This document shows positions 53,594 to 62,232 of a DNA stretch of 62,232 bases, piece after piece. A model generated the notes under the pieces. It saw nothing but the letters and a program-made list of their open reading frames with translations. It had not been told where the DNA came from and ran no database searches. The position numbers were made by a program, and so were the translations under genes. The stretch's first letter is position 1. Every line of letters begins with the position of its first letter. This stretch comes from an uncultured Hyphomicrobiales bacterium (GTDB taxonomy: Bacteria > Pseudomonadota > Alphaproteobacteria > Rhizobiales > Beijerinckiaceae): positions 1-62,232 of the forward strand of contig CAIOVE010000017.1 in assembly GCA_903861645.1 (NCBI GenBank). Direction: 5' to 3'.

Positions 53594-56500
53594 ATGTCCA
53601 TCGCCACCGGCAAATTCAGGATCATTCTGTTCGGCCTCAATCAGGTGCTTCGGCACACCGCGCGCAAATATCCCGAGTTCCGGGCGCGCCTCGCCGAGCA
53701 CGATGTCATCGCCCAGATGCTGGCGCGCGACGAGGAGGTTGGCCGCTGGTTCCAGATCAAGGGCGGCGCGTTGACGAGCGGCGCTGGCCTGCATCCCCGG
53801 CCGGACATCACGATCGCCTTCAAGAACGCGCGACTCGCCGCCGAACTGCTGACGCCGCCCTTCAATTGGCTGAACCAGATCAACGCCCAGAAGGACTTCA
53901 CCATGACGGTGGAGGGCGACGACGGGTTGCTCAACTGGTTCGCGCAGACGGTCATGCTGACCCAGAGCATCGGCGCCGACATGGGCATTCCGCAGGCCGA
54001 TGGCTCCATCCGCTATTGCAATATGGCCAACGGCGGTCCGCTGTTTGTCTATGTGAAGGACGGAAAGATCATCCGCACCACGTCGATCGATTTCGACGAC
54101 AACGATCCCCAGCCCTGGACCATCGAGGCCAAGGGCGTGAAGCTGACGCCGCCGCGCCGCACGACCCTCGCGCCGCACGGGCAGAATTCCAAGGCGATGG
54201 TCTATTCGCCCGACCGTCTTCTGTATCCGATGAAGCGCGTCGACTTCGATCCCAAGGGCGAGCGTAACCCGCAAAACCGCGGCAAGTCCGAATACGTCCG
54301 CATTTCCTGGGACGAGGCGCTGGAGCTCGTTTCAAGCGAGATCAAGCGCACCAAGCAGACCTACGGGCCCGGCGTCATGGCCGTGTCGCATGGCTCGCAT
54401 CACACCTGGGGCAACATCGGCTATTACCTCAGCGCGCTCTATCGTTTCCGCAACGCCGTGGGCCATACCGCCGTCCATCACAATCCCGATTCATGGGAAG
54501 GCTGGTACTGGGGCGCCGCCCATCACTGGGGCTATTCGCTGCGCGTCGGCCAGAGCGAGACCTACGGAACGGTCGAGGACTGTCTGCAAAATTCCGACAT
54601 GATCGTCTTCTGGTCCGCAGACCCGGAGACGACGTCGGGCTCCTATGGCGCGCAGGAAGGAACCGTGCGGCGTCAATGGCTGAAGGATCCCAAGCTCGGG
54701 ATCAAGATCGTCCATATCGACCCCTTCTATAACTCGTCCGCGCAGTTCCTGCCCGGCAAGTGGATGGCGCCGCGACCCACGACCTCCGTCGCGATGGCGA
54801 TGGCCATCGCCTACGTCTGGATCAAGGAAGGCCTCTACGACAAGGATTACGTCGCGACCCACACCGTCGGCTTCGACAAGTGGAAAGCCTATGTCATGGG
54901 CAACGAGGACGGCGTGCCCAAGACGCCGGAATGGCAGGAGGCCGAAACCGGCGTGCCCGCCAAGGACGTGCGCGCGCTGGCGCGCGAATGGGCCAGCAAG
55001 CGCACCTATCTGGCGCCGGGCGGCTGGGGCAATGGCCACGGCGGCGCGTGCCGCAACCAGACGGGCATCCAGTGGGCGCGCGTGATGGTGTGCCTCATCG
55101 CCATGCAGGGCCTTGGCAAGCCGGGCGTCAACATGGGCAACCTGCAATGGGGCTGCCCGGTCGACCTCAATTTCTATTTCCCCGGCTACGCGGAAGGCGG
55201 CATGTCCGGCGACATCGAGGGCACCTCGCTGCCGGTCGAGCTCTATCAGCGCATGCCGCAACTGCCGACGATGAACACGTCGAACCAGAAGATTCCACGT
55301 ATCTTCATGCCCGAGGCCATCCTCGACGGGAAGGCCGAGGGCTATCTGTGGAATGGCAAGTCCATCGAACACCAGTTCGCCAAGGTGAGCTATCCGGCGG
55401 CGGGCCACGCCCCCGTGCGCATGCTCTACAAGTATGGCGGCTCGATGATCGCGACGATGAACAACACCAATCGTCACGTGAAGATGTATCAGTCCGAAAA
55501 TCTCGAATTCGTCGTCAACCAGTCGATCTGGTTCGAGGGCGAGGCGAAATTCGCCGATCTCATATTGCCTGCCTGCACGAATTTCGAACGTGTCGATATT
55601 TCCGAATGGGCGGCGCTTGGCGGCTATGGCCACCACGGCCAGCAGCAGGTCAACAACCGCGTGGTGATCTTCCAGGCGCCGGCGATCAAGCCACTTGGCG
55701 AGTCAAAATCCGACTACTGGATCTTCACGGAAATCTGCAAGAAGCTTGGCTTGTCGAACTACTTCAACGAGGGCATGAACGAGATCGACTGGGTCAAGCG
55801 CCAGTTCGAGGCCTCCGACCTGCCCAAGCACATCTCGTGGAAGAAATTCATCAAGAAGGGCTACTTCGTCGTTCCGACGGAGAAGGAAAAATTGCGCGCT
55901 CCCGTGTCGTTCCGCTGGTTCTGGGAGAACCGCAAGAAGGACGTGCCGGAGCCCCTGCCGCTACCCTCCGATTATTCGAGCGAATATCTCAAGGGCCTGC
56001 AGACCCAGTCCGGCAAGCTTGAGTTCGAGTGCAATTCGCTCATCCGCGCGAAGGATCCCGAGCGTCCGCCGATCGTCAAATACGAGCCCTCGTGGGAGGG
56101 GTCGCATTCCGGCGAGATGTTCGAGAAGTTCCCGCTGCAACTCATCACGCCGCATTCCAAGTATTCCTTCCATACGCAGGGCGATGGCAAGGACTCCTAC
56201 CTGATGAACATCGAGGATCATCGCATCAAGGTCGGCGACTGGTACTACTGGATCATGCGCATGAATCCGGAGGACGCGGCCGAGCGCGGCATCAAGAAGG
56301 GCGATCTCGTCAAGGTTCATAACGACCGCGGCGCCGTTCTCTGCGCCGCCATGCCCACGGCGCGCCTCGCGCGCGGCGTCGTTCACGGCTATGAATCCTG
56401 CGCCATTTACGCGCCGATGGGCGAACCCGGAAAGTCCATTGATCGCGGCGGCTGCCTGAACTTGCTGACGCCGCATCGCACGCAGACCAAGTCGACCCAT

Positions 56501-56644
56501 TCGCTCGCCGGCGCCAACGCGCTCGTCGAGGTCGAGCTCTGGGATGGCAAGATCGAGCACATGTCGGAGGCCTTCGCGACCGCTTCGCCCGCCGCGCAGG
56601 CCATCATCACGCAGCGGTTCTCCGAACTCGCGCCCGCCACGTAA
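53594..56644 (+). CDS. Molybdopterin transhydroxylase-like large subunit with N-terminal SCP2-like domain
   Basis: A 1016-residue protein. Residues about 130-1000 resemble the large subunit of pyrogallol-phloroglucinol transhydroxylase of Pelobacter (DMSO-reductase family, MGD cofactor, no N-terminal iron-sulfur cluster): [40 protein letters not shown] (Asp299, Ser300 as probable Mo site), [23 protein letters not shown] and the end [13 protein letters not shown]. Residues 1-125 are an extra domain resembling SCP2 ([17 protein letters not shown], then [15 protein letters not shown]). No Tat signal is present, so it is cytosolic. GAGGAGGG precedes the ATG. The small subunit follows after 66 bases. 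The substrate is unproven. Confidence 0.88.
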   Translation: MSIATGKFRIILFGLNQVLRHTARKYPEFRARLAEHDVIAQMLARDEEVGRWFQIKGGALTSGAGLHPRPDITIAFKNARLAAELLTPPFNWLNQINAQKDFTMTVEGDDGLLNWFAQTVMLTQSIGADMGIPQADGSIRYCNMANGGPLFVYVKDGKIIRTTSIDFDDNDPQPWTIEAKGVKLTPPRRTTLAPHGQNSKAMVYSPDRLLYPMKRVDFDPKGERNPQNRGKSEYVRISWDEALELVSSEIKRTKQTYGPGVMAVSHGSHHTWGNIGYYLSALYRFRNAVGHTAVHHNPDSWEGWYWGAAHHWGYSLRVGQSETYGTVEDCLQNSDMIVFWSADPETTSGSYGAQEGTVRRQWLKDPKLGIKIVHIDPFYNSSAQFLPGKWMAPRPTTSVAMAMAIAYVWIKEGLYDKDYVATHTVGFDKWKAYVMGNEDGVPKTPEWQEAETGVPAKDVRALAREWASKRTYLAPGGWGNGHGGACRNQTGIQWARVMVCLIAMQGLGKPGVNMGNLQWGCPVDLNFYFPGYAEGGMSGDIEGTSLPVELYQRMPQLPTMNTSNQKIPRIFMPEAILDGKAEGYLWNGKSIEHQFAKVSYPAAGHAPVRMLYKYGGSMIATMNNTNRHVKMYQSENLEFVVNQSIWFEGEAKFADLILPACTNFERVDISEWAALGGYGHHGQQQVNNRVVIFQAPAIKPLGESKSDYWIFTEICKKLGLSNYFNEGMNEIDWVKRQFEASDLPKHISWKKFIKKGYFVVPTEKEKLRAPVSFRWFWENRKKDVPEPLPLPSDYSSEYLKGLQTQSGKLEFECNSLIRAKDPERPPIVKYEPSWEGSHSGEMFEKFPLQLITPHSKYSFHTQGDGKDSYLMNIEDHRIKVGDWYYWIMRMNPEDAAERGIKKGDLVKVHNDRGAVLCAAMPTARLARGVVHGYESCAIYAPMGEPGKSIDRGGCLNLLTPHRTQTKSTHSLAGANALVEVELWDGKIEHMSEAFATASPAAQAIITQRFSELAPAT

Positions 56645-56710
56645 CCCGGAATATCAGCGCGTCGATGGCGGGCAGCCCACGGGCGCCGCCATCCGCCGGA
56701 GAGATAGACA

Positions 56711-57547
56711 ATGTCCAAATGGAACATGATCATCGACGTCGCCGAATGCACGAACTGCCATCTGTGCACGCTCGCGACATCGGACGAATACGTCGGCAAT
56801 GAATTCAAGGGATATTCCGCGCCCATGCCCAAGCACGGGCATAAGTGGATCGACATTCTCAAGAAGGAGCGCGGGCAGGGCACAATGATCGACATCGCCT
56901 ACGTGCCCACCATGTGCAACCACTGCGACGACGCGCCCTGCCTCAAGTCCGCGCGCGACAGCGCGGTGAGAAAGCGCGACGATGGCGTCGTGCTCATTGA
57001 TCCCGTCAAGTCGAAGGGGCAGAAGCAGATCGTCGACGCGTGCCCCTATGGCCACGTGTGGTGGAACGAGGAATTGCAAATACCGCAGGCGTGGAATTTC
57101 GACGCGCATCTGCTCGATGCCGGCTGGAAGCAGACCCGCGGCGGACAGGTTTGCCCGACGGGCGCCATGAAGGCGGTGAAGCTCGACGACGCGGACATGG
57201 CGGCCCGCGCCGCCGCCGAAGGACTCGAACAAATGAAGCCGGAACTCGGCACGAAGCCGCGCGTCTGGTATCGCAACCTCGCGCCGTTCAAGACGGCCTT
57301 CGTGGGCGGCAGCGTCGCCAGGATCGTTGACGGGCTTGTCGAATGCGCCGAGGGCGAAACCGTCGCGCTCAGCAAGGACGGCAAGGAAGTGGCGCGACTG
57401 ACGACCGACAATTACGGCGATTTCAAATTCGATGGCTTGCCGGAAAATTCCGGCGCCTATGTCGTCGAAATCAGGTCGGCGGGCGGCGCCAAACGTGTCG
57501 ACGTCGTGGTAAAGGATAGCGTTAGCCTCGGCGAAATCAGGTTGTAG
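56711..57547 (+). CDS. Iron-sulfur small subunit of a transhydroxylase-like molybdenum enzyme
   Basis: A 278-residue partner of the preceding subunit. The ferredoxin half has CTNCHLC (Cys13, 16, 19), CNHCDDAPC (69, 72, 77), CPYG (111) and CPTG (148). The C-terminal 80 residues (KAFVGGSVARIVDGLV-type start to GEIRL) form the transthyretin-like domain known from the Pelobacter small subunit. Compared with that protein as I recall it, Cys23 is Thr and the KCTMC pair is replaced by Trp128 and Asp131. Eight cluster Cys remain, enough for at most two [4Fe-4S] clusters. GGAGAG precedes the ATG. Confidence 0.88.
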   Translation: MSKWNMIIDVAECTNCHLCTLATSDEYVGNEFKGYSAPMPKHGHKWIDILKKERGQGTMIDIAYVPTMCNHCDDAPCLKSARDSAVRKRDDGVVLIDPVKSKGQKQIVDACPYGHVWWNEELQIPQAWNFDAHLLDAGWKQTRGGQVCPTGAMKAVKLDDADMAARAAAEGLEQMKPELGTKPRVWYRNLAPFKTAFVGGSVARIVDGLVECAEGETVALSKDGKEVARLTTDNYGDFKFDGLPENSGAYVVEIRSAGGAKRVDVVVKDSVSLGEIRL

Positions 57548-57578
57548 CGCGATTGGCGCCGGCGGGCGGAGGACGGCC

Positions 57579-58664
57579 ATGCGAACAACATTGCGGTCCT
57601 CTCTATGCGTCGCCGCCGCGATGGCGTTCTTGTTCGTCACCGGGCGCGCGCCCGCCGCGGCTGATGGCTATTTCGCCGGCAAGACGATCACGATTCTCGT
57701 TGGCGTCGGCGCTGGCGGCACGGTCGACACCTTGACGCGCGGCTTCGCGCAATATCTGCGCGCGCACCTCAGCGGCGCGCCCAATATCCTCGTGCAGAAC
57801 ATGCCGGGCGGCGCCGCCGTGGTCGCGACGAACTATCTCGCCGAACGCGCCAAACCCGATGGACTGACGTTGCTGTTTGGACCGTGGGATCCACTATTGC
57901 AGGCGCTCAACGCGTCGACCCTGCGCGCGCGCTACGACCAGTTCGCCTATATCGGCGGCGTCGGCGACATCAGGGTTTTGTACGCGCGAACGGATGTCAT
58001 TCCCGGCGGGCTGAAGACGCCCGCCGACATCGTCAAGGCGAAGGATCTCGCGCTGGGCGCGCTGAACGCCAGCGATTATTCCGGCCTTTTGCCGCATCTG
58101 GCGCTCAACGAACTCGGCGTCTCCCATCGCTACGTGCTGGGCTATCCCGGCGGCAACGAGGTGTTTCTCGCGATGCAACGCAACGAGACGCAGTTTCATT
58201 CAACGGCGATCTCGACGTTTCGCGGCCGCACGGCGCCCTTCATCAAGTCAGGCGCGGGCATGGCGATCGCCTATCTCACGCCCGTCCAGGCCGATGGCTC
58301 GTTTGAACGCGTGGCGGGCATCGACGACATGCCCGCGTTTCCCGATCTTTACCGCGAAATTTTCGGCCGCGCGCCCTCGGGCGCCAACTGGAATGCGTTG
58401 AACTGGCTCACGCGCGAGGCGGGCGAACTCACCTTCGCCATGTTCGCGCCCCATGGCGCGCCCGACGCCGCCGTGGATGAACTGCGCCGCGCCTACGCCG
58501 CGGCTGCCAACGACCCGGAGTTCATTCGCAAGACGACCGAGACAAACGGGCTGGCCTATACTTACGTCGATCCTGCCAAGGGCGCGGCGATCTTCGGCGA
58601 TCTCGCCAACGCCCCGCCGGCGGTCATCGAAACCCTCCGCGCCGATATCGAACACTATCGCTAG
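57579..58664 (+). CDS. Bug/TctC-type periplasmic substrate-binding protein
   Basis: A 361-residue secreted Bug protein, 31 bases after the transhydroxylase small subunit and probably in the same transcript. It has a signal peptide to about residue 29 (PAAADG), then YFAGKTITILVGVGAGGTVD and QNMPGGAAV. It is longer than average (about 320) and closest in layout to the pair at 5747 and 6809. GGAGG precedes the ATG. Linkage to the Mo enzyme suggests that it senses or delivers that substrate. Confidence 0.87.
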   Translation: MRTTLRSSLCVAAAMAFLFVTGRAPAAADGYFAGKTITILVGVGAGGTVDTLTRGFAQYLRAHLSGAPNILVQNMPGGAAVVATNYLAERAKPDGLTLLFGPWDPLLQALNASTLRARYDQFAYIGGVGDIRVLYARTDVIPGGLKTPADIVKAKDLALGALNASDYSGLLPHLALNELGVSHRYVLGYPGGNEVFLAMQRNETQFHSTAISTFRGRTAPFIKSGAGMAIAYLTPVQADGSFERVAGIDDMPAFPDLYREIFGRAPSGANWNALNWLTREAGELTFAMFAPHGAPDAAVDELRRAYAAAANDPEFIRKTTETNGLAYTYVDPAKGAAIFGDLANAPPAVIETLRADIEHYR

Positions 58665-58742
58665 TTCGCGCGCCGTTCGCACGCGACCGCGCATCGTGGT
58701 TTTCGGGTTTACCGGCGCGCCTGAAACTGCTCTACCAGCGAC

Positions 58743-59963
58743 ATGCCGATGACCGCCACGACCACTGAAAGCACTGACGATCGCGCGCGCCGCGATGGTT
58801 TTATCGACGCCCGCGGTCGCCGCGAATTCTCGGTCGTCGCCCTGAGCAGTCTGCTCTTCTCGATCACGACCACCCATTCCACGCTGGTCGCCGTCGCGCT
58901 GGGCCATGTCGGCTATTCCCTGCAAACCATCGGCGTTCTGATCAGCGCCGTCGGCGTCACCGCGCTCGCTGCCACGCTTGGCTCGGGCTTCGTCGCGGCG
59001 CGCCTGGGCGCCGTTGGCGCGTTTCGCCTCGCCATGGCGCTCGCCGCCATCGGCGTCGCCTCGCTCGCCGTCACGCGCGACATGTTCTGGCCCGCCCTTG
59101 TCTCGCGGCTGGTGTGGGGCGCGGGCGTGGGCCTGTTTCTCGGACCCGTGAATCTCTACATCCAGAGCCGCATCAACAAGGCGCGGTTCGTTTATCTCGT
59201 TACCGCTTTTTCCTCGACCATTCCGCTCGCGCTCGCGGTCGCGCCGCCGGTCGGCGAATGGGTCATGAATCATTTTGGCGAAACGGCCTTGTTCATCGAG
59301 GGCGGCGTGCCCGCCGCGCTCGCCTTGCTCATCACCATCGGTATCCGGCCCCTGCCGCCGCCGCCCCGGCCAGCCGGGCTCGGCATCGCCGCCGCGTGGC
59401 GTGGCTGGCATCCCTTGCCCGTCGCGACCCTCGTGCTGGGTGGCGCGCAGTTCGGTTATGTCGCCTCCTATCTCGCGCCGGAATTGCGCGAGCAGGGCAT
59501 CACGCTCGGCTGGTTCTTCATTCCCATGACCATCGTGATGATCGGTTGCCGCGTGGGCGCCATGCGTCGCCTCTCGGCGCTGCATCCGCGCACGCTGGCG
59601 GCGAGCGGCCTCATCACCGGCGGCCTGTCGCTTGCCGCGGCGTCGGCGGCGTCGCTCGCGGGACCGTGGATGGTCGTGCTGGCCGGCGCGTTGCTCGGCT
59701 ATGGCAATTCCATGATGTTTCCGATCATGTCGGCGTGGCTGGGGCGATGGGCCAACCCGGCCGAGGGGCCGGGCGTGCAGGCCATCGTTTCGACGGCCTT
59801 CTATTTCGGCATTTACTGGACGCCTTCGCCCATCGCCGGGGTCATCGAACTTGGCGGCTTCAGGGGCGCGGAATGGCTGCTCGCCCTTTCCGGTGTCGTG
59901 CTGGGCGTTTGGTTGATCGTCTCGCGCGTCGATGGCGGCTCGGACAAATCGCGCGCCGCCTGA
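58743..59963 (+). CDS. MFS transporter
   Basis: A 406-residue carrier with twelve hydrophobic helices. The first loop (GSGFVAARLGAVGAFRL) is a degenerate MFS motif, and the central loop is short and Pro-rich (PLPPPPRPAGLG). The substrate is not evident. It follows the Bug gene by 78 bases with no terminator, so it is likely part of the transhydroxylase operon. A second ATG at 58749 is an alternative start. It ends seven bases before the convergent Bug gene. Confidence 0.85.
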   Translation: MPMTATTTESTDDRARRDGFIDARGRREFSVVALSSLLFSITTTHSTLVAVALGHVGYSLQTIGVLISAVGVTALAATLGSGFVAARLGAVGAFRLAMALAAIGVASLAVTRDMFWPALVSRLVWGAGVGLFLGPVNLYIQSRINKARFVYLVTAFSSTIPLALAVAPPVGEWVMNHFGETALFIEGGVPAALALLITIGIRPLPPPPRPAGLGIAAAWRGWHPLPVATLVLGGAQFGYVASYLAPELREQGITLGWFFIPMTIVMIGCRVGAMRRLSALHPRTLAASGLITGGLSLAAASAASLAGPWMVVLAGALLGYGNSMMFPIMSAWLGRWANPAEGPGVQAIVSTAFYFGIYWTPSPIAGVIELGGFRGAEWLLALSGVVLGVWLIVSRVDGGSDKSRAA

Positions 59964-59969
59964 TCCCGG

Positions 59970-60926
59970 TCATTCGAGTTTGATATTGGCCTCGCGCGCG
60001 ATGGTCGCGATCGACTCCATCTGTCGGCGCATGAAATCGGCGACGGGCGCGCCGCAAACGCCGGTCGGCGTGTATTGATGCAACGCGAGTTTCGCGCGCA
60101 GGTCGGGCGACTTCAACGCGCCCATGAACAGCTTTTCCACGCGCGCGACGACGTCTGGCGGCGCTTTCGCGGGCAGTGCGACGCCGTGCCACGAGGTTAT
60201 GTCGAAATCGACGCCTTCCTCGCGCGCCGTGGGCGTGCCCGAGGCGGCGGGAATACGCTGGTTCGCCGTGGTCGCCAGCGCGCGAATTTGTCCCGCGTCG
60301 ATCTGCGCGTGAACCTCCGAATAATTGGCCGCGACCGCCGTGATATGGCCGCCGATCACAGCGTTCACCGCGGGCGCGCCGCCGGGGTAGGGCACATACG
60401 TCATGTCGGCGCCGGCGACCCGCTTGAACATTTCGGCGACGAGTTGTTGCGTGGAGGCCGGGCCATTGCTGCCAATGGTCAGCGCGCCCGGCGCGCGCCG
60501 CGCCGCGGCGACGAGATCGGCGAGCGATTTATAGGGCGCGTCGGCCTTGACCACGATGACTTGCGGTGATTCCGCGAGATTGCACACGGGCGTCAGATCG
60601 CGCGTCGGATCGAACGCGGATTTGCGCAACACCGGCGTGATCAGCGTGGAGTTCGACGAGATCAACACCGTCGCGCCATCGGGCGCGGCGCGCGCGACAT
60701 ATTCCGTGCCGATCATCGAGCTCGCGCCGGGGCGATCCTCCACGATGACGCTGGTTTCGCCGGAGCGGCCGATCTCGTCGGCGAGCAGGCGCGCGAAAAT
60801 GTCGATGCCGCCGCCCGCCGCGAAAGGCACGACGATCGTCAGGCGACCCTGCGCGAGCGCTGCTTGAGCAAACGCGAGCGCCAGCAGCGCGGTCGCGGCC
60901 TGGAAAATCCGCCTCACGCGCCCCAT
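59970..60926 (-). CDS. Bug/TctC-type periplasmic substrate-binding protein
   Basis: A 318-residue secreted Bug protein: signal peptide to about residue 25 (AALAQG), VPFAAGGGID and VEDRPGASS ligand loops. The start may be ATG 60926 or GTG 60917; the latter would overlap the upstream stop as GTGA, and both give the same mature protein. A much longer open frame upstream is antisense noise. It is coupled to the Old Yellow Enzyme gene, which hints at a shared substrate. Confidence 0.87.
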   Translation of the reverse strand: MGRVRRIFQAATALLALAFAQAALAQGRLTIVVPFAAGGGIDIFARLLADEIGRSGETSVIVEDRPGASSMIGTEYVARAAPDGATVLISSNSTLITPVLRKSAFDPTRDLTPVCNLAESPQVIVVKADAPYKSLADLVAAARRAPGALTIGSNGPASTQQLVAEMFKRVAGADMTYVPYPGGAPAVNAVIGGHITAVAANYSEVHAQIDAGQIRALATTANQRIPAASGTPTAREEGVDFDITSWHGVALPAKAPPDVVARVEKLFMGALKSPDLRAKLALHQYTPTGVCGAPVADFMRRQMESIATIAREANIKLE

Positions 60927-62086
60927 GCCTTCACGCTCGTCTCCTGTTCCTGCTGGAACATGTGCAGCAATTGCTGCTTCTTTTCGCGTGTATCGGTGAA
61001 ATTGAGAGCTGAACCCATTTTGGGATGGCAGACGCGATAACGCGGCGGATATTTGAGGAACTGCTGGAAATGCACCGCCGCCATCCACGCCCACCGGGGA
61101 TTGGCGAGCAGCCGGCGCGCGATGGCGATCATGTCGGCGTGCCCCGCTTGCAGAATATCCTCGGCCTGCTGGGGCTCGGTGATCTGACCGACGGCCATGG
61201 TGGCGATATCGGCGCCCTTGCGCACCGCGTCGGCGAAGGGAACCTGATAGCCCGGTCCCGCGGTGATCTTTTGCGCCAGCGACACGCCGCCGCTCGACGT
61301 GCAGATATAGTCGCAGCCGCGCTTCCGGAGTTCCGCGGAAAAGGCGACGGAGTCCTCCAGCGTCCACCCGCCCTCGACCCAGTCGACCGCGGAAATGCGC
61401 GCGCCGATCGGACGGTCGGCGGGGAAGGCGGCGCGGCAGGCCTCGAAAATCTCAAGGCCGAAGCGCATGCGGTTCTCGCGCGAGCCGCCATAGGCGTCGT
61501 CGCGCGTGTTGATCAGCGGCGACAGGAATTCGTTGACGAGATAGCCATGGGCGAAATGCATCTCGATGAGATCGACTCCGATGCGCGCCGCGCGCCGGGT
61601 GGAATCCACCCACGCGGCCTTGACTTCCTCGATGGCGGCGAGATCCATGGCGCGCGGATTGGGATGCACGCCATCCTCGTAATAGGACGGCGACCACGGT
61701 ATCCAGCCGCCCTTTTCCGGCGTCACCGCCTCGCGGATCATGAATGACGGCGTGACCGACGATTTGCGGCCCGCGTGCGCCAGTTGCACGCCGAACTTGC
61801 TGTCGCCCTGCGCCTTGCAGAAGCGGATGACGCGGGCGAGCGCCTCCTCCGTCTCGTCGTTGTAGAGACCGATGCACCACGGCGAGATGCGCCCCTTCGG
61901 CTCGACGCCGCAGGCTTCCGTGATGATGAGGCCGATGTTGGAGCAGGCGTACTGGCCCAGATGCATCATGTGCCAGTCGGTCGCCTTGCCATCCTCGCCC
62001 GCGTACTGGCACATGGGCGACAGAACGATGCGGTTTTCAAGGGTCAGCCCGCGCATCGTATAAGGCGAGAACAACAGCGACGACAT
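60914..62086 (-). CDS. Old Yellow Enzyme-family NADH:flavin oxidoreductase (YqjM-like)
   Basis: A 390-residue FMN TIM-barrel ene-reductase. The opening YTMRGLTLENRIVLSPMCQYAG is that of the YqjM class with the redox-tuning Cys26; QLAHAGRKS (His104) contacts the flavin, and MHFAHGYLVNEFLSP has the substrate-binding pair His177/His180. The family reduces activated C=C bonds, including those in quinone- or dienone-type intermediates. The stop overlaps the Bug gene start. Another 94 bases separate its start from the IS3 element. Confidence 0.92.
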   Translation of the reverse strand: MSSLLFSPYTMRGLTLENRIVLSPMCQYAGEDGKATDWHMMHLGQYACSNIGLIITEACGVEPKGRISPWCIGLYNDETEEALARVIRFCKAQGDSKFGVQLAHAGRKSSVTPSFMIREAVTPEKGGWIPWSPSYYEDGVHPNPRAMDLAAIEEVKAAWVDSTRRAARIGVDLIEMHFAHGYLVNEFLSPLINTRDDAYGGSRENRMRFGLEIFEACRAAFPADRPIGARISAVDWVEGGWTLEDSVAFSAELRKRGCDYICTSSGGVSLAQKITAGPGYQVPFADAVRKGADIATMAVGQITEPQQAEDILQAGHADMIAIARRLLANPRWAWMAAVHFQQFLKYPPRYRVCHPKMGSALNFTDTREKKQQLLHMFQQEQETSVKAWGA

Positions 62087-62179
62087 AACGTTAGAGCTGG
62101 CCCGGCGAATCTACACAGCCCGATAGGTGGATTTTCTGCCTGACAACCGCGAGCATTGGCTCGCGAATCAGGAGAGATC

Positions 62180-62232
62180 ATGAAGAGGCGAGCACGCAGA
62201 AACCACACAGCGGCGTTCAAGGCGAAGGTGGC
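62180..62232 (+). mobile_element. IS3-family transposase OrfA, N-terminal fragment at the window edge
   Basis: An ATG with a GGAGAG site opens MKRRARRNHTAAFKAKV, the start of OrfA helix-turn-helix proteins of IS3-family elements. The frame runs off the right edge. A left inverted repeat should lie between about 62090 and 62160 but I could not fix it. Confidence 0.85.

Noticed and set aside
58248-59585. A 445-codon minus-strand open frame opposite Bug and MFS genes
   Set aside because: Low-complexity Arg/Gly/Asp/Glu translation without hydrophobic core; both opposite genes are well supported.
60927-61367. N-terminal extension of the last Bug gene by 147 codons
   Set aside because: It would cover the Old Yellow Enzyme gene out of frame and bury a good signal peptide.
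1-62232. CRISPR array, tRNA or rRNA genes, prophage
   Set aside because: No regularly spaced repeats, cloverleaf-like segments, rRNA signatures or phage structural genes were seen by eye; a tRNA scan could still be run.

Overview
The window looks like the chromosome or a large contig of a high-G+C alphaproteobacterium, most likely Hyphomicrobiales. Signs are the codon use, a DUF1467-type membrane protein, a TIGR02444-type protein, a class I PHA synthase, and a PQQ-dependent dehydrogenase with its associated ABC genes. I cannot name the genus. Both ends lie in insertion sequences: the last codons of an IS5-type transposase at the left edge and the first codons of an IS3-type OrfA at the right edge. 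The window may therefore be a contig that ended at repeated elements.

Almost every gene between them concerns uptake and breakdown of small, mostly aromatic, acids. Left part (0.3-11 kb): a FadL-type outer-membrane channel, PHA synthase, an exported unknown, a class I aminotransferase and a run of five periplasmic binding proteins. 11-17.9 kb: a minus-strand operon (maleate-isomerase-like enzyme, MFS aromatic-acid carrier, alpha/beta hydrolase, luciferase-like monooxygenase), then a GST, a LigB-type extradiol dioxygenase and a DMT exporter. 18-21.9 kb: a tight plus-strand operon of two COG2159 amidohydrolases/decarboxylases, a Rieske protein, a TIGR02444 protein and UbiX. 21.9-26.3 kb: a cyclic-nucleotide-binding membrane protein, two VOC dioxygenases, a binding protein and an NTF2-like protein. 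26.5-33.7 kb: a plus-strand operon with a second hydrolase/luciferase-like pair (the hydrolase has lost its nucleophile), an esterase, a feruloyl-CoA hydratase/lyase-like crotonase, an ADP-forming acyl-CoA synthetase, a metallophosphoesterase and a cupin. 33.8-41.5 kb: a PQQ alcohol dehydrogenase with a c-type cytochrome and the associated ABC transporter and beta-propeller set. 41.5-49.4 kb: a cysteine-dioxygenase-like cupin, a luciferase-like enzyme, and a gentisate route (3-hydroxybenzoate 6-hydroxylase, gentisate 1,2-dioxygenase, FAH-type hydrolase, class II aldolase) with an MFS carrier and DoxX. 49.5-62.1 kb: a TPP enzyme, more binding proteins, a two-subunit molybdenum enzyme related to pyrogallol-phloroglucinol transhydroxylase, another MFS carrier and an Old Yellow Enzyme.

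The most unusual item is the transhydroxylase pair at 53594-57547. The large subunit carries an N-terminal domain that looks like a sterol-carrier-protein-2 (SCP2) fold, and the small subunit has lost several iron-sulfur ligands. Also notable: ten periplasmic binding proteins with no matching permease, no recognisable transcriptional regulator in 62 kb, and a duplicated hydrolase-monooxygenase module with one catalytically dead hydrolase.

No rRNA, tRNA, CRISPR array or prophage was seen. No gene-free stretch exceeds 300 bases; the longest is 53344-53593, in which I see only the strong ribosome binding site of the next gene.
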